A stretch of DNA of 64,000 bases from Excoecaria cochinchinensis (taxonomy: Eukaryota > Streptophyta > Magnoliopsida > Malpighiales > Euphorbiaceae), in NCBI GenBank assembly GCA_947683425.1, contig CANTUQ010000055.1:8750501-8814500 (forward strand). Direction: 5' to 3'. The notes under the pieces were generated by a model. The model ran no database searches. It had not been told where the DNA came from and saw nothing but the letters and a program-made list of their open reading frames with translations. Positions 12,101-21,643 of this stretch are shown piece by piece. The first letter of the stretch is position 1; every line of letters starts with the position of its first letter. Position numbers and translations under genes: made by a program.

Positions 12101-13199
12101 AACAACCCACGGTGCTTCCCTGAACCCGTCCAAAGAAGATAGGTCTACTTTTTGACCATTTTTCGGACACTTAGAGTTGCAATTAGCTCAAATCTATTTC
12201 TAACACATTTGTAGGCATATATCTTAGATTTCTAAAGGTACTGATTTCATATCATTTGGAGTTCTAAAACTCCCAAAACAGCGTAATAAACGAAGAAAGG
12301 TCCAGTGTATTCTAATCCAGTTTTTCACCCAAAAACCTATTCACATGCACCAATGCGTCATTTGAGCCAACACTCACTACCATCATCACAAATCATCAAC
12401 AACACACTCAAAAAGCTTATATCATACATGAATATACAAAAATTCTTATACAGATAGAAGAAAGTTTCCCAAACCTGATCTCCTTGGCTCCTATTTGCAA
12501 ACTCCACTTCCACTAGCTTTTTCTTTCCCCTTAGATAATCTAGGAAGCTCCTCTGAACCACAAATCAAACACAACTAGGTTTAATACCAAAATACCACAT
12601 AATTGAAAATTAAACCTAGAGAAGAAGAAGAGAAGACCTAATGTACAATTCCTACAAACTCACCCTTGAGTGCAAAAGACACAAACCCAGCTATAACAGT
12701 CACCCGAAGAAGAAGGGAAGAGCAGAATTATGTAAGAAAGGAGAAGGAAAGAAGAGGAAGAAGAACAAAAGGCTGCAAATGGCATGAGGAAGAGGAAAGC
12801 AACGAGAAGAGGAAGAAAAGGAAAAAGGTTTACAGCTGTCCTCACTCTCACTCACCCATTAATTCATTCTTATCTCCTAGCCAAGTGTCATTCTCTCATA
12901 GGAAATGATCCCACAAGCACCCTACTTCCATACTCTTCCTTACACTCAATTATTATTACTTAATCACACCCTATTCCCTTATCCTTAAACACACACCAAT
13001 AAAATCTCTTAGCCCATTAACATCCTACTACCATACACTACTAGCACACCATAATAATTCCTTCACTTGATTTATTTAATTAATTTCTTAGCAAATAAGT
13101 CCTTATTTTCTATATTACTCATGTACAGATTACCGAATTACCCTTACTCACTTTGACTGAGCAAGCATATTCCGACTAGGCCCAGTTCGGGGTGTGACA
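9168..13199 (-). mobile_element. Solo LTR (about 4.0 kb) inserted in A1 gag
   Basis: The left end is TGTAACACCCCAACCC and the right end GTTCGGGGTGTGACA, forming TG...CA termini with a short inverted repeat. GATCT is duplicated at 9163-9167 and 13200-13204, and gag continues exactly across it. No gag or pol is present, and no second internal LTR start was seen, so the simplest reading is one long LTR left by LTR-LTR recombination. Orientation is minus, judged from the block shared with 1-2335. Clusters of GTCACGGTGGTAACC-like inverted words occur at 11025-11215 and 11800-11915. The open frames at 12660-12900 are purine/pyrimidine-biased and not convincing genes. Confidence 0.8.
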
Positions 13200-14093
13200 G
13201 ATCTGGTCCCGATAAACTTCAAGATGCTGGATGTTCCGAAGTTCGATGGCACTTTCGATCGAACCGCACACATAAAATAGTACTTGTTGGTGATGAAGGG
13301 TACTACTCTGATGAAAAGGCAGAAGATTGAGTACTTTTGCCTGAGTTTGACTGGCCCAGCGGTGGATTGGTACCACGGGCTTGACCGCAGAACTAAAGAG
13401 GACTGGGATTTGCTGACGGAAGAGTTTTTGAGGCAGTATGATTGCAGTACAAGGATGGAGGTGACTCTGAAGGACCTAGAGCTGCTATAACATAAGGGAG
13501 GCGAGTTTTTTCGTGAGTATCTGACCCGATGGAGGAATCGGGTGATGGAAATGAAAAGAAAACCAGATACTCAAGACCATATATGGTTGTTTATTAAAAA
13601 TGCGAGCCCGTATCTGAGGGAGGGATTGAAGATGAAGGGATTAAGAGACTGGGAATCCCTAAAAGACATTGCCATTGAGGCCGAAGGAGAATACCTTGCT
13701 AGGAGGGCGAGTAACGAGAACTATGCCAAGAAGGGCAGCAGCACTCAGGGGCCAAGTAGGTTAGCAGGCTCCGGTAGTGGCATGAGGAAGATAGCCGAAG
13801 TATCAGCCACTAATACAACCCCGAGACATTTCTCTAATTTGGGAAGGTCACTGTCATGGGTGCTTCGGAGGTTGATAAAGGAGGGTAAGTTGCAGCCTTT
13901 ACCACCTCAACCTGCCAGGACTCAAGGTATGCCGGGCCATAAGGATAATGAATACTGTGTGTATCATTAACATACTGGGCATACAACTGATGAGTGCAAA
14001 GCTTTGAGGCACGCAATCTAAGACCTAATTGATTCGAAGCAAATAACAGACCCGAAGAAGAGAGGAGGTCAGAAAAAGTCTGGGTATAATAAT
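13200..14093 (+). pseudogene. gag: gag, 3' part (A1): capsid-like retrotrans_gag domain and zinc knuckle
   Basis: The frame resumes at the second GATCT copy with VPINFKMLDVPKFDGTFD, the start of the retrotransposon gag domain. The conserved core includes GPAVDWYHGLDRRTKEDWD and EYLTRWRNRVMEMKRKPD. A zinc-knuckle-like CVYH..HTGH..DEC lies near 13955-14000. In-frame stops are at 13278, 13488, 13968 and 14019. Each aligns with Gln in A4 where the two can be compared, and most also in A3. The domain then runs without a break into the protease ORF, as expected for one gag-pol polyprotein. Confidence 0.85.
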
Positions 14094-15581
14094 ATGCCCC
14101 TGCCGGTATTCATGATCGGGTCCAGTCTGCCCGAAGAGTTTGTCTTGAGAGAGCTATACGGCAACGATACCAACACTGCTGTCAAGCGCCTCCATGAGGT
14201 GAGTGAAAAAGGGCTTCCCGCTACAGTGATCGATTGCTGGTCCACTAATGAGAGTGGAAGTGAAAATGATAATCCTAACGTGTTTCCCGACTCGTGGGGT
14301 TCGGAGGAGGAAGAGGAAGAGAAGAAGGAAAAGAAAAAGGAAGTGGGAGCGGTGACCCGGAGTGGAAGGGTAGCTCTAGAAGTTGAGAGGCCCCAAGAGC
14401 TGGTAACGGGCCAAAAAGAAAAAGAGCTAGAGGATGATCCAATAATCAAGCAGCTGAAAAAGATGCCAGCTCAGATTTCGATATGGGACCTCCTGAGGCA
14501 GTCTCCATCCCATAGGCAAAAGTTGGTGGAGGCTTTATATGAAACAATTGTGGCCACAACTATATCGCCTATGGAACTGCCAGACATGGTAAAAGGGGGA
14601 GCTGGAGAGAATGTGGTGTTTACAAACGCTGAATTACCGGTAGAAGGCCACAACCACAACCGCCCTTTGTATATACGGGCACAAATTAGTCAGAAACACA
14701 CGGCCTGTGTGATAGTGGACGACGGTTCATCAATCAATGTGTGCCCGTGGGTGGCCATGACAGCTTTTGGGGTGACGGAAGATATGCTAGCTAAGTCTGA
14801 TCTGACGATCACGGCTTATGACAACTCAAGACGGCATGCATCTGGGACATTCAAGATAATGGTTAAAACGGGGCCTGTGGAGACAGAGGTGGAGTTTGTA
14901 GTCCTGCCTATCCCTACCAATTTTTCAGCTCTTTTGGGAAGGCCTTGGTTCCATAAGCTGGGAGGCATCCCCTCTACGCTACATCAGATGGTCAAGATTT
15001 ATCACGAAGGGCAGGTGGTGACCATAAAGGCCGCAAGGGAAAATCTGGTTTCCATACTAGAGATTGTGAGGCAGCCTTTCAGTGGGTTCCATGTGGCTGT
15101 AATAGATAGGGAAGAACATATAAAAGGAAGCCCCCAGGTGCTGAACATGATGAAGAGGATGTCATTCCTCCCCGGCACGGGATTAGGCAAGAACTCTCAG
15201 GGGTTGCCAAAAGCCATAGCCACCAGAGGCCAGAAGGATAAAAAGGGCCTAGGTTATAAAGGTGTGGTGAAGAGGGTCAAGGGGTCAGCAAAGGAGATTC
15301 CCCATATCCGAAAGAGCTTTGTGCCAGCAGCTGCAGCATGTGCCTACACCGGGGAAGCCGAGCCTCAGTGGGTTGACGGGAGAATTGTACCGGGTTTTGA
15401 GGTTTTTAATGATGTCTTTGACTGGGATATTGGATTGATCAAGCCAGCAGAGGGCTCTTGGGATGAAGAAATCATGACCAGCAAGACAAATTGGGACCGC
15501 GAGGAGCCCGAGGAGATTATAACTGAGAGGATGGTGGCCACCCAGCTCGAGAGGAAAGCAAAGATTGGGCAAGTCGTATAG
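14094..15581 (+). pseudogene. pol: Protease region of A1 pol with G-patch
   Basis: A 495-codon open stretch. The N-terminal third is acidic and lysine-rich, linking gag to protease. The aspartic protease core is near residues 200-290: VIVDDGSSINVCP holds the active-site Asp (DDGSS replaces the more usual DNGSS) and LLGRPWFH is the second conserved block. A G-patch-like motif follows near residues 355-385 (FLPGTGLGKNSQGLPKAI), a feature reported for protease C-termini of several Tat and other retroelements. The first Met at 14094 is probably not the native start; the frame is continuous with gag upstream. It ends at TAG 15579. Confidence 0.8.
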
Positions 15582-16770
15582 GGGGTTGCTGAAGAGCCCC
15601 CGAAATGCCAGAATGATGCAGGACCGTCAGCTACAACAGATGCGCCGGCGGAGGAGGAGGAGGAAAATAGTTTAGATTTTCTTTTTACTCCAGAACTTTT
15701 TGATAATGTTAATGACAATTTCAGTTTTATCAATAAAGTGAACGATTTTGCTTACTTGTGAGATGTTTCTGATGATTTCATTATGCATGATCATGATCAT
15801 AATCCATCTATATTTGATATTGATTCAACTGATGCTACTCCATTTAATCTTGGAACCTAAAAAAACCCGAAAGAAATCTTGATAGCATCTAACATAACTC
15901 CTGAAGAGCGAGAAAAGTTTGAGAGAATATTAAGAACATGAAAAAGTCTTTGCCTGGACCTACGAAGATATGCTAGGGACCGAGAAATCACGGAACATGC
16001 CATCCCGACGTACCCAGACTATAAGCCTGTCAAGCAGAAGTTGAGGAGACTCAGGCCAGAATGGGCAGACAAGGTGAAGGAGGAAATTCACAAGCAGATT
16101 GAAGCCAAGTTCCTAATTGAGATACAATACCCTACTTGGTTGGCCAATGTTGTCCCAGTAGCCAAGAAAAACGGCAAGGTAAGGGTATGTGTGACTATCG
16201 AGACTTGAATAAGGCTTGTCCAAAGGATGACTTTCCATTACCCCACATAGACGTGCTGGTGGACAGCACAGCTGCCTGCATAATGTACAGTTTCGTGGAT
16301 GGTTACGCAGGCTACAATCAGATACTCAATAAATAATCGACCGGATTAAGATAGCTTTTATCACCGAGTGGGGGACTTTTGCTTACAGGGTAATGTCCTT
16401 TGGCTTGAAAAACACAGGCGCAACCTATCAAAGGATGGCCACAAAAATTCTAGATGACTTTATTCACAAGGAAGTAGAAGTATACGTGGATGATATGATG
16501 ATCAAGTCGGCCACCAGAGAAGGCCACTTTGAAGCCCTAAAAAAGTTCTTTCAGAGGATCGAAAAGTACAACTTGCGATTAAACCACAAGAAATGTATCT
16601 TTGGTGTCACCTTAGGGAAACTCTTAGGGCATGTAGTTAGCCAGAGGGGAATTGAGATTGATCCGAACAAGGTTAAGGCCATTAGAGAAATGCCGGTGCC
16701 GTAGAAAGAAAAGGATGTGAGAAGCTTTTTGGGTAGACTGTAGTATGTCAGTAGGTTTATCGCTAAGCTT
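15582..16770 (+). pseudogene. pol: Reverse transcriptase of A1 (broken)
   Basis: The linker before the enzyme (15690-16010) is followed by KPVKQKLRRLRPEWADKVKEE. The finger region VVPVAKKNGKVRVCV lies at about 16144-16190, a frameshift near 16190 gives CDYRDLNKACPKDDFPLP, then SFVDGYAGYNQI. A stop and second shift fall at about 16335. VMSFGLKNTGATYQRM resumes at 16390 and the catalytic box VYVDDMMIKS is at about 16480. All three catalytic Asp are present. The frame ends in TAG at 16702, followed by TAG at 16741 and 16840 in the connection region. The enzyme copies the RNA genome into DNA in intact relatives. Confidence 0.85.
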
Positions 16771-16872
16771 ACTTCGATCTGCAAACCGATTTTCAAACTA
16801 CTCAGAAAAGACCAACCAGTAGTATGGAACGAAGATTGTTAGGAGGCTTTCGATACTACCAGAAAGTATTTA

Positions 16873-17336
16873 TTGAATCCACCGGTTTTGAGACCACCAC
16901 AGCCAGTCAAGCCGCTTATCCTGTATTTAGCCAAAGAAGATAGTTCTATAGGCGCCGTGATGGCTCAAGAAGATGAGTTCGGAGTGGAGTTTGCTGTTTA
17001 TTACCTTAGTAAGAAATTCTTGGCGTATGAGATCAAATATGCAGAAGTAGAGAAGATTTGCCTGGCGGTAATTTGGGCCTCTAAAAAGTTGAGACACTAT
17101 TTTCATTCTTACAAGGTACAAGCAGTAGCAAAGCAGAATCCCCTCAGATATTTGCAGGAAGCTCCATCTTTACTTGGAAAAATGGGTAGGTGGTTGTTGC
17201 TGCTACAGGAATTTGATGTAGAGTACGTTACTCGAAAGACCATTAAGGGTCGTGCAATGGCTGAGTTTCTGGCAGAGCACCTAATCCAAGGAGACTCGTA
17301 TGAGTTTAATTTCCCTGATGAGGACGTAGCATCCAT
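16873..17336 (+). pseudogene. pol: First RNase H domain of A1 pol
   Basis: This opens a 424-codon stretch (16873-18147) that also holds the second RNase H and the start of integrase. The first RNase H begins with LILYLAKEDSSIGAVMAQ, then VYYLSKKF and EIKYAEVEKICLAVIWA, and ends near EYVTRKTIKGRAMAEFLA. The first catalytic Asp of the usual LYxDAS-type motif has drifted, consistent with the first RNase H of Tat elements being partly degenerate while the downstream one is active. Confidence 0.8.
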
Positions 17337-17800
17337 TATGGTTCAAGGTTGGCAATTGCACTTTGACGGGGCCGTAAACAGCAAGGGAGCAGGAGTAGGA
17401 ATTATTCTGATAACCTCGGATGACGAGAAACTCCCATTAGCCAAGAAGTTAAGGTACAAAACCACCAATAATGAAGTCGAGTATGAAGCATGCGCCTTCG
17501 GGTTAGAAGCACTGATAGCTTTGGGGGCAAAGAACGTGGAAGTATTCGGGGATTCATCCTTAGTGATCAATCAAATTAAGGGTGAGTGGGCCGTCAAAGA
17601 AGAACGGTTGATGCCATATGTCAAACACCTGAGGGAGTTGAGCGGTCAATTCGAAGTATGTACATTCCACTTTGTTCCGAGGGATGAGAATCAATTAGCC
17701 GATGCGCTTGCAACTTTGGTGTCAATATGGGACAATCCAGAAGGGGTAGTTATGAAGCCAGTTTTGATCTCTAGTTTCGAGAAGCCTAGCTTTGACTCCA
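17337..17800 (+). pseudogene. pol: Second, archaeal-type RNase H (aRNH) of A1 pol
   Basis: It follows the first RNase H directly. The four catalytic acidic positions are all intact: LHFDGAVNSKGAGVG (Asp), NNEVEYEACAFGLEAL (Glu), VFGDSSLVINQIKG (Asp) and ENQLADALATL (Asp). Tandem acquisition of an aRNH domain is established for the Tat clade of Ty3/gypsy and supports the placement of A1. It removes RNA from RNA-DNA hybrids during reverse transcription. This is the best preserved enzyme domain in the window. Confidence 0.85.
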
Positions 17801-19079
17801 AGCCAGTGATGGAAATAGAAGTAGCAGATGGGAAGCCGTGGTATTATGATATCAGGAACTATCTAGAAAATGCGATATTTCCAGAAGAGGCTACCGAGAA
17901 AGATCAGAGGATGATCCGTAAGCTATCTGCTCAGTTTATCTATATAGAAGGGATGTTATACAAGCGGCAGGTCGACGATATCCAATTGAGGTGTCTGGAC
18001 GAGAAAAAAGCCAAAAAAGTGATGGAAGAAACTCACGCTGGCGTGTGCGGAGCCCACATGAATGGGTTGACGTTGGCCAAAAAGATAATGAGACAGGGGT
18101 TCTACTGGCTCACCTTAGATACAGACTGCTCAAAGTATGTAAAATAGTGTCAGTTGTGCCAACAATATGCGGACTTAAGGCACTTGCCTGTTTCAGAATT
18201 ACATAGCTTGACGTCGCCTTGGTCATTCACAGCTTGGGGGATAGACATCATTGGAGAGATACGCCCTACCACCTCTAATGGACATAGATATATCATAGTC
18301 GCCATCGACTACTTTACCAAGTGGGTAGAGGCCGAATCCTTCAAGAAGGTTGATGCTCGGGATATGGCAACATCGAGAAGAACTTGATATGTAGATATGG
18401 CCTCCCACACCATGTGGTATTTGACAATGGGGTCCAATTCATGGCAGAAACGAAGAAGTTACTTCAGAAATATGGAATTGAACATCACAAGTCCTCTCCT
18501 TATCGCCCGAAAGCTAATGGAGCAGTAGAAGCCACTAATAAGAACGTCAAGAGAATCCTGGCCAAAATGGTTCGGAGTTATAAAGATTGGGCGGACAAGT
18601 TACCTTTCGCACTTTGGGGCTACAGAACGACTATCAGAACTTCAACAGGAGCCACACTGTATTCCTTGGTCTATGGAACGGTAGCAGTATTGCCAGTCGA
18701 GGTCGAACTCAAGTCACTGAAGGTGGTTATGGAAGCTGAGATTCCAAAAGCTGAATGGGCACGGCAGCGGCTGCAACACTTGAACATGTTGGATGAGAGC
18801 AGGTTGAGAGCCTACTACCATAATCAGATCTATTAGAAGAGACTTGCCAGATCATTTGGAAAGAAAGTCAAGAGGCACCCGTTGAAAGAGGGAGACTTGG
18901 TATTCAATCAGATGAGACCAGGAGCGCCAGACATAAGGGGGAAATTCAGACCGACATGGGAAGGGCCTTTCATCCTCAAGAAGCTGTTATCAAAGGGAGC
19001 AGCGATTTTGTCAGATAGCGATGGCAACGAGTTTAAGGAGCCGGTCAACGTCGATAGACTCAAGAGGTTCCATGGCTAA
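17801..19079 (+). pseudogene. pol: Integrase of A1 (broken)
   Basis: The zinc-binding N-terminus shows H, H and CxxC (HAGVCGAH ... CQLCQQ at about 18028-18165), with a stop (TAG 18145) just before the cysteines. The core has WGIDIIGE (first Asp, about 18240), VVFDNGVQF (second Asp, about 18420) and GAVEATNKNVKRIL (Glu, about 18525), so the DDE triad is intact. A frameshift lies near 18370-18390. Another stop (TAG 18834) separates the core from the C-terminal domain (18882-19079), which ends NVDRLKRFHG and is followed by TAA. No chromodomain is seen, as expected for Tat. Confidence 0.85.
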
Positions 19080-19487
19080 AGATAATAAAATCAAAAGAAG
19101 AGAATAAAAGCCCCGCGGGTCGAAAACCGAAAAAATTGGGCACCTTGCTAAAATTGGGCGCCTCGTTAGGGTGAAAATCGAAAAAAGACATCTTGGTCAA
19201 AAATTAGAGGCTTGAGTGAAAATGTCCAATCAAGAAAACCCGAGAGGGTTGATTGGTAACAGGAGTTGATGCTATTAAGATTTGGCTCTTTGAATAAATG
19301 TAGTTTTGCATATTTGAATCAATGTTAAATGACGATCATGTATATTGAAATCGTACTGAGATGTACACAATTTTGTGAAATGAAATAAAACTGAATTCAT
19401 TCATTCATATTATTTTCTAAGTTCTGTTTTAAAAAGAAACTTATTGCTCAAAATGCATGCAAGTCTGGACTAGGCCCTACTACTACT
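19080..19487 (+). other. A1 3' untranslated segment, conserved among A1, A3 and A4
   Basis: Non-coding. It contains repeated phrases such as GGGTGAAAATCG and AAAACCGAAAAAATTGGG. The same segment follows the integrase end in A4 (about 45890-45720, minus strand), including AACCCGAGAGGG...TTGAT; A3 carries the latter at about 33795-33770. No terminator-like structure can be asserted. Confidence 0.5.
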
Positions 19488-20833
19488 CTAGCTGGCCAAA
19501 TGTCTAAGTCGTAGTGTCCTATTGTCAACAGCAGGGCTGAGCACCCATCTCTTATATGTACTAGAGGAAACAATAGATTGATGACCAAAAGAGGGGATGA
19601 CAGTTTTCACTGGTAGTTCAGCCCAAAGATCATGGTATCGGGAGACAAAAGCGGCAGATAAGATTCCACCTCGAAAAGATAGAGGGACTCTCACCACGTC
19701 TTGAGTCGTCCCGAGTTGTCGAGTGCATCGGGTCGTGATGTAAAAGGTAGCCTCATGAAGCCCACATAGGGGAACACATCCTGAAGAACCATCAACCATC
19801 ACAGCAGACAGGGGGAGCCAAGCGCTCATGAAACTAATGTCCTCATTGGTTACCTCGCTAAATCTGGTAATGCCCTCGTCAGGGGTCGCAAATGAGTATA
19901 GTCACTGGCGAGGAAGAAAAATGCCTCGGAGAATATTGACTAATGACCCTGGGAGGTGGTTGTGATAGCAACTTCAACTTCTCTTGCAGCCATATCTAAG
20001 AAGGGAAATAAGAAGGAAAATAAGAGCAAAAGGAAATAAAGTAAAAAAGTAAAGAAAAATAAAAGCCGCTGGAGTGGATTGGGTTCACTTCAGGAAAAAG
20101 TAAGGCATAGGGCTGTGTGAAAATTCGAAAAGGACGCTCTTCCCACTAAGAAAAGCTAGTGTGAAAATCCATAAGGGACGCACTACCTTTTAACACAATG
20201 AGTTACCTGGAGTAATAAGGGGCTCCCAGAGAAAGTAGTAGAGGACCCAACACGGACAGAATCAAGACCTATGATAGTCTCAGCGAGGATCAGTGGAAAG
20301 GGGGTCAATCCGCGTTGGAAATCATCTAGAATCCAAAACAGACGAGAGTCGCCGATTAGATCCTCTGAGCTCATAATAAGATACTTCATCAGGCAGAAAA
20401 GAAAGATGCCACCCACACGGTATGGAGCAGCGTCGGGGAACTCATCCAGTGCCTCAATCAGCGGTTCTAAGGCAAATGTGAGGCCCTGAGGAACTAGACG
20501 GGCAGCGTCAGAAGGGGCAATGCTTAAGGCCAGTGCTGCATCTCGAGTCTGAACTAGACCACAGCAGGGAATGCAAGGCAGGGTGCTGGGTGGATACCAG
20601 GTCTTGACAATAGTGGTAAGCTCTTCAGGTAGGGGGCACAGTTCCTAGTAGGTGAACCTGAAGACGTGGAATCGTGGGTCCTAGAAATGAACCACAGCCA
20701 AAAGAAGATTGTAGTCTACCTTAAACCTTTCTCAGAAATTTCAGACCGAAAAGTGGAGCCAGGGTAGAGTTTTCCCAAGTTTGTGGATTGTCCAGAATTC
20801 GGTGCATCTCTGCAACAGTGGCAGAAGACATTT
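19488..20833 (-). pseudogene. Antisense accessory ORF 3' of A1 pol (DUF7745 / plant-mobile-domain-like)
   Basis: On the minus strand an ATG at 20833 opens MSSATVAEMHRILDNPQTW. Coding character continues, with a few stops and shifts, past FHVFRF and LPEELTTIV, a long frame with FALEPLIEALDEFPDAAPYRVGG-like sequence (20620-20183), and the block 19829-19488. The pattern of an aromatic tryptophan-rich start, HVFRF...LEE and a leucine-rich middle resembles proteins encoded antisense downstream of pol in plant Tat elements, often matched to DUF7745 or the plant mobile domain. I recall these families only in general terms, so the family name is tentative. Antisense direction and coding character are better supported. 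Confidence 0.45.
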
Positions 20834-20969
20834 CTCAAACCCTATGGTTGAAAATTTAAGTTGGCCAAGAGAAATAAGCAAGGAAAAAGGGGGAAAAACT
20901 TTAGAAAAGGCTTGGAAAGGGGCTCGAAAGATGAAAAGACATGAAGTCCAAGGAAGAAAATGGGTGATT

Positions 20970-20981
20970 CACTACAAGAAA
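20970..20981 (+). repeat. Left terminal inverted repeat of the CACTA element
   Basis: CACTACAAGAAA, preceded by the TSD copy ATT. It pairs with TTTCTTGTAGTG at the right end, apart from small differences further inward. Confidence 0.9.
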
Positions 20982-20989
20982 TCAGGGGA

Positions 20990-21375
20990 ATAGAGATGAA
21001 AAATAGAGACGAAATTCCGTCTCTAATTGAAAATAGAGACGGAAATATAGACGAAAAAATTCCGTCTCTATTTTGGCGGTCTCTAAATTTAGAGACCGAA
21101 ATTTTTCGTCTCTATTTTTAGAGACGGAAGACGTTTCCGTCTCTATTTTTAGAGATGGAAAAATAATTTCCGTCTCTAAACATAGAGACGGAAACGAGTT
21201 TTCCGTCTCTATTTTAGAGACGAAAATATCATTTCCGTCTCTAAAAATAGAGACGGATTAACATTTTCGTCTCTATTTTAGAGACGGAAAAATTATTTCC
21301 GTCTCTAAAAATAGAGACGAAAAACTCGTTTCTGTCTCTATTTTTAGAGACGGAAATAATTTTTCCGTCTCTAAA
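20990..21375. repeat. Left subterminal repeat array of the CACTA element
   Basis: More than a dozen copies of the core TAGAGACGGAA, or its complement TTCCGTCTCTA, in both orientations and often back to back, so many neighbouring copies form hairpins. Subterminal arrays of this type bind the TNPA-like protein in En/Spm elements. The same core fills the right end. Confidence 0.9.
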
Positions 21376-21643
21376 TTAAATACATATTTTTCTTAATATA
21401 TTATTAACTATATCTTTTAGTTATATTTAAATATATTTTTCGTCTTGAAATCTATTTTTAATACATAATTTTTTTTAATAATAAAACTATAATTGGCAAA
21501 ATTTATATAATAATATTAATGAAACAAGTATTAAATAAAAATTATGTAAAATAAATAAAAGTATAAATAGTAATGTATTAATATATATATATGTAATAGG
21601 ACTACAAGCAAAAGTACTTGAAAAGTGTATTAAACAGTAACTA

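Larger units (their letters stand above)
5261..20969 (+). mobile_element. A1: Ty3/gypsy Tat-type LTR retrotransposon, left and central part
   Basis: It starts at the LTR end TGTAGACACC at 5261. A 5' LTR is followed by a primer-binding site, an untranslated leader, gag, protease, reverse transcriptase, RNase H, archaeal-type RNase H and integrase in one plus-strand reading direction, then an antisense ORF. The dual RNase H and the 3' antisense ORF match the Tat/Ogre lineage. Two insertions interrupt it: the solo LTR 9168-13199 and the CACTA element 20970-28363. After removing the CACTA element, sequence continues at 28367. No 3' LTR beginning TGTAGACACC on the plus strand was found, so the right border is undetermined. 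Confidence 0.85.

Noticed and set aside
12660..12908. Small plus-strand ORF rich in Arg, Lys and Glu in the solo LTR
   Set aside because: Purine-rich leader-type LTR sequence; a similarly placed purine-rich block occurs in the F LTRs (56372 and 59661) without a shared protein.
14069..14449. 126-codon minus-strand ORF opposite the protease region
   Set aside because: Shadow of the acidic/lysine-rich stretch of the real plus-strand frame; no domain and no conservation in A3 or A4.
20990..21375. Many hairpins as a possible miRNA or foldback gene
   Set aside because: They are the CACTA subterminal repeats in alternating orientation, mirrored at the other end.
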